Source: Thermohalobaculum sp039028795 (lineage in GTDB: Bacteria; Pseudomonadota; Alphaproteobacteria; Rhodobacterales; Rhodobacteraceae). Taken from it: a stretch of 64,000 nt of DNA. Below, piece after piece: positions 44,235 to 51,493 of the stretch. A model generated the notes under the pieces. The model was not told where the DNA came from. It was given only the letters and a program-made list of their open reading frames with translations, and searched no databases. A program made the translations under genes and the position numbers. The stretch lies in the NCBI GenBank assembly GCA_039028795.1, contig JBCCHJ010000003.1:116456-180455 (forward strand), in the 5' to 3' direction. Position 1 is the first letter of the stretch. Each line of letters starts with the position of its first letter.

Positions 44235-44728
44235 TTGATCCATCCGGTGCTCGGCGTTGGATTGTCCGTGTTAAGGTAAAGGGCCAGCGCAACAAACAGG
44301 GCAAGCCGCTGAGGACGGACTTTGGTCTGGGCAGCACCGATCTCGTAACGCTACCGCAAGCTCGTGAACGCGCTCTGGAATACCTACGCATGGCACACCG
44401 GGGATTGAACCCACTTCAAAACGCCAAGCAGGACGTCCCCACTTTTGCCGAAGTGGCCGAACAGGTGCACATTGAACGTCTGCCAACTTGGAAGAATGCA
44501 AAGCACGGTCAGCAGTGGATCAATACGTTTCGCTATTATGCCTTTCCAAAGATCGGGCGTATGGCGGTGGATACAATTGGTCAGCCGGAAGTACTCATGT
44601 GCCTTTCTCCGATCTGGACCGAAAAGCACGAAACGGCTCGACGATTGGCACAGCGTATCAAGGTTGTCTTAGATGTAGCCCAATCAAAGGGTCTTCGGGA
44701 CGGCGAGAATCCGGTGATCGCCTGCTAG
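44235..44728 (+). pseudogene. Tyrosine-recombinase (P4-type integrase) remnant
   Basis: One frame reads ARRWIVRVKVKGQRNKQGK then PLRTDFGLGSTDLVTL, PQARERALEYLRMAHRGLNP, and on to TFAEVAEQVHIERLPTWKNAKHGQQW and CLSPIWTEKHETARRLAQRIKVVLDVAQ, ending in a stop at 44726-44728. This is the DUF4102 arm-binding domain plus SAM-like core-binding domain. The catalytic R-H-R-Y domain is absent and no start codon fits, so it is a truncated relic. It lies just upstream of the secretion-cargo operon, suggesting that the operon entered with an integrating element. Confidence 0.8.
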
Positions 44729-44884
44729 GTCGCAACACGAAGAACGTCGCCGACGGTGGGTAGGTCGACTCCGGAAAGCGATAAAACTTTGGATATGCAA
44801 CTCGGTTTGATTTTCATGTATACTATATCGGCACTTTTTTGCGGCCATTAATGGAATTCGATTTTCGATCGTTGCTTGTCTTAC

Positions 44885-46120
44885 ATGAGAGCTCTTAACA
44901 CCCGCTTGGTAAAGGACGATCTCCTCCGCATCCATGCTGAAGATGCTGCGTTTACGCTTAGCCAGAGGGCATTGGCAGTGGAAGCGCCAAATTATCGGCT
45001 CATCGACATTTACGATTTAGAGCAACGACTTGTTGGTCATCTCGACGCCTTGGTCCTGGCTGGGGAGGCCGGATTGACCATTGCTCAAGCGGAAGCGGCG
45101 GAAGGGGGTCAAAACGCGGCCGCCGTCTTTGTCCATGTAGCATTGCGCCAACGTCGGAAGGAATTGCTGAATGTAATGGAATTTCCTGAGGATGATCGAC
45201 GCTCTTTCTGCTGCAGATTGGCAGAAGCTGCGGCATGGTGTGCGCAGGAGGATCTCGCTGAAGTGATGTCCCAGTGGATGGGCAGTTCAACCCCGTTCCA
45301 GGCAGTTGCGCTTGAAATCTGCAGAATTCACCGGGTCGATCCGCGTCAACACCTCGACGCTCGGATTGGCGATTTTGATCCGGACGTTCAGGCATGTGCG
45401 ATCCGCCTTGCCGGAGAACTTGGACGCCTCGACTGCCTTGCTGCCTTGCGCGAGGTTGGTGGCGATGACGCAGATTTAGCAGCAGTCCGGCTAGGTGATA
45501 AAAAAGCGCCGGAACGACTGCACGATGCCAGCGGCTTTCCTAGGGACTCAGAGATGGCGCGTTCATTTGCCGAGACGTTTCCGCAGGCACTTCGACGGGA
45601 TGAAGCTATCGAGGCTATTCGCGGTTTGCTGGCGATACCAGGTACCCGACGCTGGGGTACGATCGCGATCGGTGCGCTTGGTTGGGCGGATGGGTTACCG
45701 AGCCTTTTGAATGCCATGGCCGAACCGTTGTATGCCCGCCCGGCGGTATCGGCCTTCGAGCAGATAACAGGACTTTATGTCGCTCACGAAGATCTCGAGA
45801 TGGATGAGTTTCCAGAGGATCCGGAAGGCCCAGACCTTGGTTCGGTCGAAGAATTTATCGATACCAACACACCCTGGCCCGATCTGATGAAATTCGAGAC
45901 GTGGATCGCTGGCAATCAACAGCGATTTACGAACGATGAACGATTACTGCTGGGGGTCAATGCCTGGACCTTCGGCGGCGTCCCGGAACCCTGGGTTAAG
46001 TACCAGGCACGGTATCGTTGGATTGCAACCACTCAAGCACTGCGCCAGCCAGATGCGCCTCTGCCAAATCACAGATCGCCGGTCCATATCGATGGGCGAC
46101 ATTTCACACGCCGTTGGTGA
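44885..46120 (+). CDS. TIGR02270-like HEAT-repeat protein of the T6SS cargo operon
   Basis: 411 residues from ATG 44885 (the frame is open to the TTG at 44876). A run of short helical HEAT-like units such as FDPDVQACAIRLAGELGRLDCLAALREVGGDD and TIAIGALGWADGLPSLLNAM, then PAVSAFEQITGL, and a C-terminal half with RYRWIATTQAL. This is the pattern of the TIGR02270 family found with DUF2169 and DUF4150 genes in T6SS effector loci. A scaffolding or loading role is inferred. Only 5 bp separate it from the DUF2169 gene. Confidence 0.78.
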   Translation: MRALNTRLVKDDLLRIHAEDAAFTLSQRALAVEAPNYRLIDIYDLEQRLVGHLDALVLAGEAGLTIAQAEAAEGGQNAAAVFVHVALRQRRKELLNVMEFPEDDRRSFCCRLAEAAAWCAQEDLAEVMSQWMGSSTPFQAVALEICRIHRVDPRQHLDARIGDFDPDVQACAIRLAGELGRLDCLAALREVGGDDADLAAVRLGDKKAPERLHDASGFPRDSEMARSFAETFPQALRRDEAIEAIRGLLAIPGTRRWGTIAIGALGWADGLPSLLNAMAEPLYARPAVSAFEQITGLYVAHEDLEMDEFPEDPEGPDLGSVEEFIDTNTPWPDLMKFETWIAGNQQRFTNDERLLLGVNAWTFGGVPEPWVKYQARYRWIATTQALRQPDAPLPNHRSPVHIDGRHFTRRW

Positions 46121-46125
46121 GAGAA

Positions 46126-47139
46126 ATGCAACTTGAGAATACCACACCGTTTGCTGCCGATTTGAACTTTGCTTTCGAGAAAACGGGGCGCGAATTGGTC
46201 ATCATCGCCATCAAGGCGACGTTTGACTTCGCCGCTCAGGGCACCGTCGCGCTGCCATCCGAGGATCAGCGCCCCCTGCTTTATTCGGATGAGTTCGGCC
46301 AAGATCCTGAAAAGGACGCGACACGGTTCGAGAACGATTTCGCACCGTTCAAACATCACTGTGACGTGCTTTGCGACGGGTCTGCGATTGCGCCAAACGG
46401 GCGGCCTGTGACTGCTTTGCATGTCGGTTTACGCCTAGGTCAGTGGTCGAAGGCGTTTGGGATCATCGGTCACAGGATCTGGTTGCGCTCGGCGATGGGA
46501 CACAGGGTCTCTGATCCACGCCCTTTCACAGAAATGGCCATTAATTATGAAACAGCATGGGGCGGAACGGATCCTGATCCGGATACGCCGGGCCATGCAG
46601 CAACTTTCGAAAAAAACCCCTCCGGCTTAGGTTTCTATCCTCATAGGCGTGATCTTGAGGGTGCACCACTGCCTGTTACCCATGAACTGGGAACCGATGT
46701 AGCGAGCAAAAGCGGAGACTACCGTCCGATGGCGCTGGGCCCAATTGGGCGGCATTGGCTGCCAAGGCGAAAGTTTGCTGGTACCTATGATCAAGACTGG
46801 CTTGACCGCCGAATGCCATTTTTGCCGGATGACTTCGACAGCAGATATTTTCAGGCCGCGCCACCAGATCAGCAAATTCCATACCTCATGGGCGGCGAGC
46901 CGATTGAACTCTACAATCTCACCACAGAAGGACGACTTGGCTTCTTCCTGCCGCAGGAGCTTCTGACAGTGACCTTTCATCGTAAGTCCGGTCCGGTCAC
47001 GCAGAAGGTCCCACCGATTGATACAGTCCAGGTTCTGGCAGCTGAACGTCAGCTTACTTTGACTTGGCGGACACGCTTTGCTTGCGATCGAGATATCCAT
47101 GACTTGTCCGAAATCATCATCCGCCGGGGCACGGGGTGA
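46126..47139 (+). CDS. DUF2169 family T6SS cargo adaptor
   Basis: 337 residues from ATG 46126; the longer frame to 46018 lies inside the upstream gene. MQLENTTPFAADLNFAFEKTGREL, ADYD-like FGQDPEKDATRFENDFAPFKHHCDVL, TEMAINYETAWGGTDPDP, and PRRKFAGTYDQDWLDRRMPFLPDDFDSRYFQAAPPDQQ are the defining DUF2169 segments. In Agrobacterium a DUF2169 protein is needed to deliver its cognate toxin, so it likely chaperones the PAAR-like effector encoded two genes on. Overlaps the next gene by ATGA-type coupling (start 47136). Confidence 0.9.
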   Translation: MQLENTTPFAADLNFAFEKTGRELVIIAIKATFDFAAQGTVALPSEDQRPLLYSDEFGQDPEKDATRFENDFAPFKHHCDVLCDGSAIAPNGRPVTALHVGLRLGQWSKAFGIIGHRIWLRSAMGHRVSDPRPFTEMAINYETAWGGTDPDPDTPGHAATFEKNPSGLGFYPHRRDLEGAPLPVTHELGTDVASKSGDYRPMALGPIGRHWLPRRKFAGTYDQDWLDRRMPFLPDDFDSRYFQAAPPDQQIPYLMGGEPIELYNLTTEGRLGFFLPQELLTVTFHRKSGPVTQKVPPIDTVQVLAAERQLTLTWRTRFACDRDIHDLSEIIIRRGTG

Positions 47140-48176
47140 CTATCACCATACGCGGATATGGCATGTGGACAGCCGCCGGACATGATGGTCCGACAACGAC
47201 GGCTGCCATGCGTGCCGGTGTGTCGGGCGCCGAACGTGCAAATCTTTGGGACTACTCCATAGGGGACAACCTCAACGCTTTCCGCGTCGCTGCGCATCAG
47301 TGGTGGGAGGGTGGCAGCTTTATTCCCCACCTAATTGCGCCAGTTATTGGCGAATGCTGGGGCGTGCTGCCGGACCTTGGTATAGATGATCCTTCCGAAG
47401 TCCCCATACTAATCAATACCGCACCGGAGGATCGGCCAGCACGCGAAGTTGCGCTTGATCAGATGATCCTCGACACGGTGCCAGATCTGCTAGAGCAACC
47501 TTGGCCTGAGGGAAGCAGCGTGATCTCTGCAGGTCGCGTTGGCTTGCCATATCTTATGGAAAAGGCGCAAACACTTCGTGGACCGGCTGCGATCTTGCTG
47601 GGCGCCGAAAGCTTCCTGCGGCAGGTCATTGTCGACCACTACGCAGAGAAAGGCCGCCTACTAACTGGTCAAAATTCCAGCGGTTTCATTGCCGGAGAGG
47701 CCGCGGCGGCTCTGATCGTCTCACGCGGGCAACATCGTGGCTTCCTGATCCGTGGCATTGGACGTGGAATCGAACCTTCTGCCGATGGCGGCGGTAAAGA
47801 CAATCCGGTTTCGGGTAAGGGTTTGACCGATGCAATGCGGATAGCGCTGGAGGAATCAGGCACACAGTTTTATGATATCACTGTTTCAATGGGTGATCTT
47901 AACGGCGAGCATTTTAAATTTAAGGAGCATGCCGTGGCCACAATGCGCATGGATCGTTTGCCTCCCGAAAACCGCTCGCGCCGGCCGCGCGGACATCTGG
48001 AACACTGGAACGTGATCGAAACCATCGGCGAGACCGGAGCAGCACACATGTTCGCGGCTTGCGGCTGGGCGTTTGAAGCCGGGCGCTCCGGTTATCTGCC
48101 GGGCCGCGTCATGGTCTCGGCAGGCGAGGACGACGGGCGTCGCGTCGCGATGTTAGCGGAGTGGTCAGATGGGTAA
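47136..48176 (+). CDS. Ketosynthase/thiolase-fold protein lacking the catalytic cysteine, T6SS cargo operon
   Basis: 346 residues. ITIRGYGMWTAAGHDGPTTTAAMRAG and the end GETGAAHMFAACGWAFEAGR recall beta-ketoacyl-ACP synthases, as does the mid-part GFIAGEAAAALIVSRGQ. The nucleophile elbow position reads LLGAESFLRQ, with no Cys, so it should be catalytically dead. Such proteins recur in DUF2169/DUF4150 operons; the role is unknown, maybe assembly of the cargo. It overlaps the PAAR gene by 8 bp. Confidence 0.75.
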   Translation: MTITIRGYGMWTAAGHDGPTTTAAMRAGVSGAERANLWDYSIGDNLNAFRVAAHQWWEGGSFIPHLIAPVIGECWGVLPDLGIDDPSEVPILINTAPEDRPAREVALDQMILDTVPDLLEQPWPEGSSVISAGRVGLPYLMEKAQTLRGPAAILLGAESFLRQVIVDHYAEKGRLLTGQNSSGFIAGEAAAALIVSRGQHRGFLIRGIGRGIEPSADGGGKDNPVSGKGLTDAMRIALEESGTQFYDITVSMGDLNGEHFKFKEHAVATMRMDRLPPENRSRRPRGHLEHWNVIETIGETGAAHMFAACGWAFEAGRSGYLPGRVMVSAGEDDGRRVAMLAEWSDG

Positions 48177-49146
48177 TGTCTTTGCAAATGGGAAAGAGGT
48201 TTCATCGAAGAAGACGACCAATAAATCCGCCCCCGCGATGATGAGCGTGTGCCTTTCACCGCCCTCTCCACCGGCCGGGCCCATCCCGATCCCCTATCCC
48301 GTCAGCGATATGGCGTCGAACACGACCGATGGGACAGGGTCTGTCTACATTAAGAAGAAAGAGGTCGGGAAGAAGAACGGCTCGAACTATAAAAAGTGCA
48401 ACGGCAACCAACCCGCCACCCGCAATTTCGGAATGGATGTCGTGTCCCATACCATCCAGGGCAAGACGAAGTTCCAAGCCTATTCGTTCGACGTGATGTT
48501 CGAAAAACATGGCGCCGAGCGGTTCATGGATATGACGACGACGAACCACTCGAATACAGGGACCGCAGTTACTATCAGTGCTGCGAGCGTTGCCATCACG
48601 AAAGAGATGCAAGACGCCTGCAAGAAGCTACGGGTTGAGGTCGGTCGAATGCGAAGGGCTTCAAACGAGGCCAGCAGCCGGGACCAGAGGAAGAGCGGAC
48701 ATTTTCAGCGCGAGGTGTCACGAACGCACGGTGCGTTAACTGCGTCCGTTTCTTCGACAGCTGCCAGTGTCACACGTCGAACGTCAAACCAGCTTAATGC
48801 TTCTGCTTGTATGTTCGGCGATGACCCAATGAAAGTGGAACCAAAATCTGGAACGAAAAGTAAGAAGTCTACAGTGTGCGGCGGTGGCGTACCGTACGAT
48901 GAAATGAAGCACAAGCATCATACAGAAGCTCAAATTCTGGAGAACGTTGATTGGAACAACCAACCGAAATGGATCGCCATTGCAACGGATTGGGCGGGAT
49001 ACGATGCGGATACGGGTGTCTTTGATCCCGATTTGCAGGATGGACCGTGTAACTACTGTAAAAAGAAACTTGACGAAGCCTGCGCGTGTGGCGTGGCGAT
49101 AATTATCTGCGACTCTGATGGAAATGCTAAGAACCATTGCAAGTAA
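48169..49146 (+). CDS. PAAR-like (DUF4150) T6SS effector with C-terminal deaminase-like toxin domain
   Basis: 325 residues. Residues about 1-125 are the DUF4150 PAAR-like spike tip: MMSVCLSPPSPPAGPIPIPYP, DGTGSVYIKKKEV, KKCNGNQPATRNFGMDVVSHTIQGKTKF, SFDVMFEKHGAERFMDMTT. A variable linker follows (126-230). Residues 232-325 carry HHTEAQILENV (H251-x-E253) and GPCNYC (C294, C297), the zinc-binding H-x-E...P-C-x-x-C signature of the cytidine-deaminase superfamily, then CGVAIIICDSDGN as a final strand. This arrangement matches polymorphic-toxin deaminases. The target (DNA, RNA, nucleotide) is unknown. Lower-GC C-terminal half than the front, typical of swapped toxin tips. Immunity genes follow. 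Confidence 0.82.
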   Translation: MGNVFANGKEVSSKKTTNKSAPAMMSVCLSPPSPPAGPIPIPYPVSDMASNTTDGTGSVYIKKKEVGKKNGSNYKKCNGNQPATRNFGMDVVSHTIQGKTKFQAYSFDVMFEKHGAERFMDMTTTNHSNTGTAVTISAASVAITKEMQDACKKLRVEVGRMRRASNEASSRDQRKSGHFQREVSRTHGALTASVSSTAASVTRRTSNQLNASACMFGDDPMKVEPKSGTKSKKSTVCGGGVPYDEMKHKHHTEAQILENVDWNNQPKWIAIATDWAGYDADTGVFDPDLQDGPCNYCKKKLDEACACGVAIIICDSDGNAKNHCK

Positions 49147-49166
49147 TAATTGCAAGGAATTATGAA

Positions 49167-49937
49167 ATGTGGGCTCAAAAAATTAGCGATGCTATCGTCA
49201 TTCCTAGTGACTTCGGAATCGGAGAGTTTCCCACAGAATGGTCAGAACCATTGCATTATGCTGAGCCAGGGCCTCCACTAAAGATCGCGCTGATCGAAAA
49301 GACACAAAGCGCACTTCATGCGATATTTTCAGGCGTGATGATTTGGGCTGCTCGGCGCCTAGGGTACGTGACCGATGTCACAGCACTCGAAGACATCGCT
49401 GTAATGCTTTTTTGTTATCAGCAAGATCCAGATTATGTTTGCCAAGTCCACCCTCCGAGTATCCTTGAGTCGAGCCAAGCAGAGAGATACGAAGGGGTCG
49501 CGCTGTTCCTAGAACATCTGATTTTATACCAGCTATGGAAAAACGATTGGCGGTGGCCGCTTCTTCCACACTACAATACAGTCGCACAGGCAATCACGCT
49601 CATTCGATACCAGATGGGACCAAAACAACGTTCTTCGTTCGATTCCTGGATTACGAGAATAATTGAAAGAATGAATGATTTGGGCCCGCTTCCTGAGCAC
49701 AAAGGCCTAATGCCGAGAGTTGCGCAGGAAGATCGGCCAGCAAGACGTCAGGTTGTGATGGGTCTTCCGATTCCGCCGCAATCCCTCGATTTAGGAATGG
49801 ACATGAATGGATTCGATATGTCGGCTGCGTGGCATGATTTTTTGACGACTGTAGACTTTCGCAACAACCGTTTCTTAAAACCCCTAGAAGATGTGCAGCT
49901 TTCATCTGGGGAGCGTCCGTATTTTGATTCCAGATGA
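49167..49937 (+). CDS. Putative immunity protein to the PAAR-deaminase (first)
   Basis: 256 residues from ATG 49167, with AAGGA upstream; the TTG start at 49137 would overlap the toxin gene. Soluble and helical, with acidic and aromatic clusters such as FPTEWSEPLHYAEPG and LYQLWKNDWRWPLLPH. No known family. Position directly after a toxin-tip gene, low GC, and a relative next door support an immunity role. The pattern DFG-x-GEFP-x-EW is echoed by DIFGLEYPWDEW in the following gene, so the two are probably distant paralogs. Confidence 0.6.
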   Translation: MWAQKISDAIVIPSDFGIGEFPTEWSEPLHYAEPGPPLKIALIEKTQSALHAIFSGVMIWAARRLGYVTDVTALEDIAVMLFCYQQDPDYVCQVHPPSILESSQAERYEGVALFLEHLILYQLWKNDWRWPLLPHYNTVAQAITLIRYQMGPKQRSSFDSWITRIIERMNDLGPLPEHKGLMPRVAQEDRPARRQVVMGLPIPPQSLDLGMDMNGFDMSAAWHDFLTTVDFRNNRFLKPLEDVQLSSGERPYFDSR

Positions 49938-50623
49938 GCGTTGTGTTCGATGAGATCCGTCCTTTTTTCAAAGAAGCCGATATCTTTGGGCTCGAATATC
50001 CATGGGACGAATGGGATTCGGCATCCTACTTCATGAAGATTGACGAGAGTTTCGCTGCAAGTATTGATACGATCACAGACGTGGCGCAAGAAGCTCTCAT
50101 CCTTTCCACGGTCGAATGGATTTGTGCACGTCACAACCGCGAACCACGGTCCATGGAGGTGTTAAGTTACATTGATGCTGCTTGGGCAGCCCTGCTAAGC
50201 GAGCGGTCAATCAGCTTTGAAGAGTTCTCAGAGGACACTTGGTTGGGGCCAGTTCTTGGACCACTTCGTTACGCACAACAATTGACTGTGGTTCGTCACT
50301 TGGAAGACGGCCACAATCGAGCGACGCTTCCTCGTGCCTGTTGGGCGCGCAACCTGGTGCTACACATCATTGGCGCCGCACATCGATCTATGTTTATTCG
50401 CTGGACCGAGATGAGTGTGAGCACATTGAATGAACATCACCAATTCGAGGAGCCGCGCTGGCACTCGATTTTTGCCCCCAAATTCTCGAATAACGATTTA
50501 TGCCCGCCGGACGCATTCTCTATGTTTAACAGCTATGATCCGCAGATGCGAAGTGTATACGCGGACAAACATATGGATCGTGTGAGTGATTCTCGTTTTT
50601 TGGATGATCCGAACGATGCCTAA
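49934..50623 (+). CDS. Putative immunity protein to the PAAR-deaminase (second)
   Basis: 229 residues, coupled to the first by ATGA overlap. Soluble and helical. Like its neighbour it has a W/P-rich start (FGLEYPWDEWDSASYF), and helical stretches around AQEALILSTVEWICARHN and LGPLRYAQQLTVVRHLE. No recognised family. Duplicated immunity genes often mark loci where the toxin tip has been replaced and older immunity kept, or a toxin that needs two inhibitors. Convergent with the DUF6484-like gene, 4 bp overlap. Confidence 0.58.
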   Translation: MSVVFDEIRPFFKEADIFGLEYPWDEWDSASYFMKIDESFAASIDTITDVAQEALILSTVEWICARHNREPRSMEVLSYIDAAWAALLSERSISFEEFSEDTWLGPVLGPLRYAQQLTVVRHLEDGHNRATLPRACWARNLVLHIIGAAHRSMFIRWTEMSVSTLNEHHQFEEPRWHSIFAPKFSNNDLCPPDAFSMFNSYDPQMRSVYADKHMDRVSDSRFLDDPNDA

Positions 50624-51012
50624 TTCAACAGCACACTCGCACCCTGCACCCTATTCTGCCCCTCAGCGCGGCTGAGAAGTTGTTTGCCCTTAATCGTCAC
50701 ACGGCCATCCGCACACAAGGTGACGCTGCTTTTGCCACAGCGCAGAACAAGTTCTGAATCGGCTTCGACTACCTTCCTTTTGATTTTCGGCGGATTGATC
50801 AAACCGAGGATCAGAAATTCGTCATTGCGTCCGGTGATGCCAACCACGGCAGCATCGCAGCCCAACGAGCCTTCATCCAACGGTACCATAGCCAGTGCGT
50901 GGCGAATGATACCGCCAAGCTCGACCAGTGTCATTCCATCGTCGGAAAAGCCAGAGATCTTAGCAATATGGACCCCATTCATCGTTCTGAAGGCATCGGC
51001 AAGATCGTTCAT
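50620..51012 (-). CDS. DUF6484-like T6SS-associated protein
   Basis: 130 residues. A beta-rich front (VHIAKISGFSDDGMTLVELGG, CDAAVVGITGRNDEFLILGLI) and a C-terminal repeat-like end, ELVLRCGKSSVTLCADGRVTIKGKQLLSRA then EGQNRVQGASVLLN, fit the DUF6484 family that accompanies VgrG and PAAR loci. The C-terminal strand repeat resembles the gp5-type beta-helix edge of VgrG. No VgrG gene is present. It faces the immunity genes from the other side. Confidence 0.7.
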   Translation of the reverse strand: MNDLADAFRTMNGVHIAKISGFSDDGMTLVELGGIIRHALAMVPLDEGSLGCDAAVVGITGRNDEFLILGLINPPKIKRKVVEADSELVLRCGKSSVTLCADGRVTIKGKQLLSRAEGQNRVQGASVLLN

Positions 51013-51493
51013 AGCGACCTCCGCAAAAAAACCAATAAGCTATTCTACAACATCCGAACTGCGCCGGTAAAATACATTCTGCATTCTCTCAAGCAGCCAT
51101 CACCTAAGTTTCTACTGGACCGATCCATGCGAAGAACTGATGCTCCCCGGCTCCGCAGGTTTACTGCGGGTTATGAAGATAAAAAATGAGATTGATTGTC
51201 GAAAGTGCATAACTGGCGCAACCTCCCAATAGGCGGGACAGCCGAAGCTGCGATGTCATCAGTCTTCCAAAGTCTGCAACCAAGTCGCAGACCTACGCGT
51301 TCGTTGATGCGAGCGAGGGCATTTACTGATCCACTCATGCCCTAAGGTGGCCGCCGGTGCTCAAAGGCCATTATATCTGAAAGCGCCTTGATCTGAATTG
51401 CTGATTGAAGTCAGAGGCCTTGACAGACGCGCAATTGGAAGCCGACGAATTGGTCATGACTTCGACCTCTTATCACCCAGTCCCGCGAACGCC
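51013..51493. other. Promoter-side stretch between DUF6484-like and DgcA-like genes
   Basis: About 480 bp. AT-richer near 51170-51190. It must hold promoters for both divergent genes. A longer open frame leading into the DgcA-like gene from 51398 lacks a ribosome site. No repeat or RNA is recognised. Confidence 0.4.
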
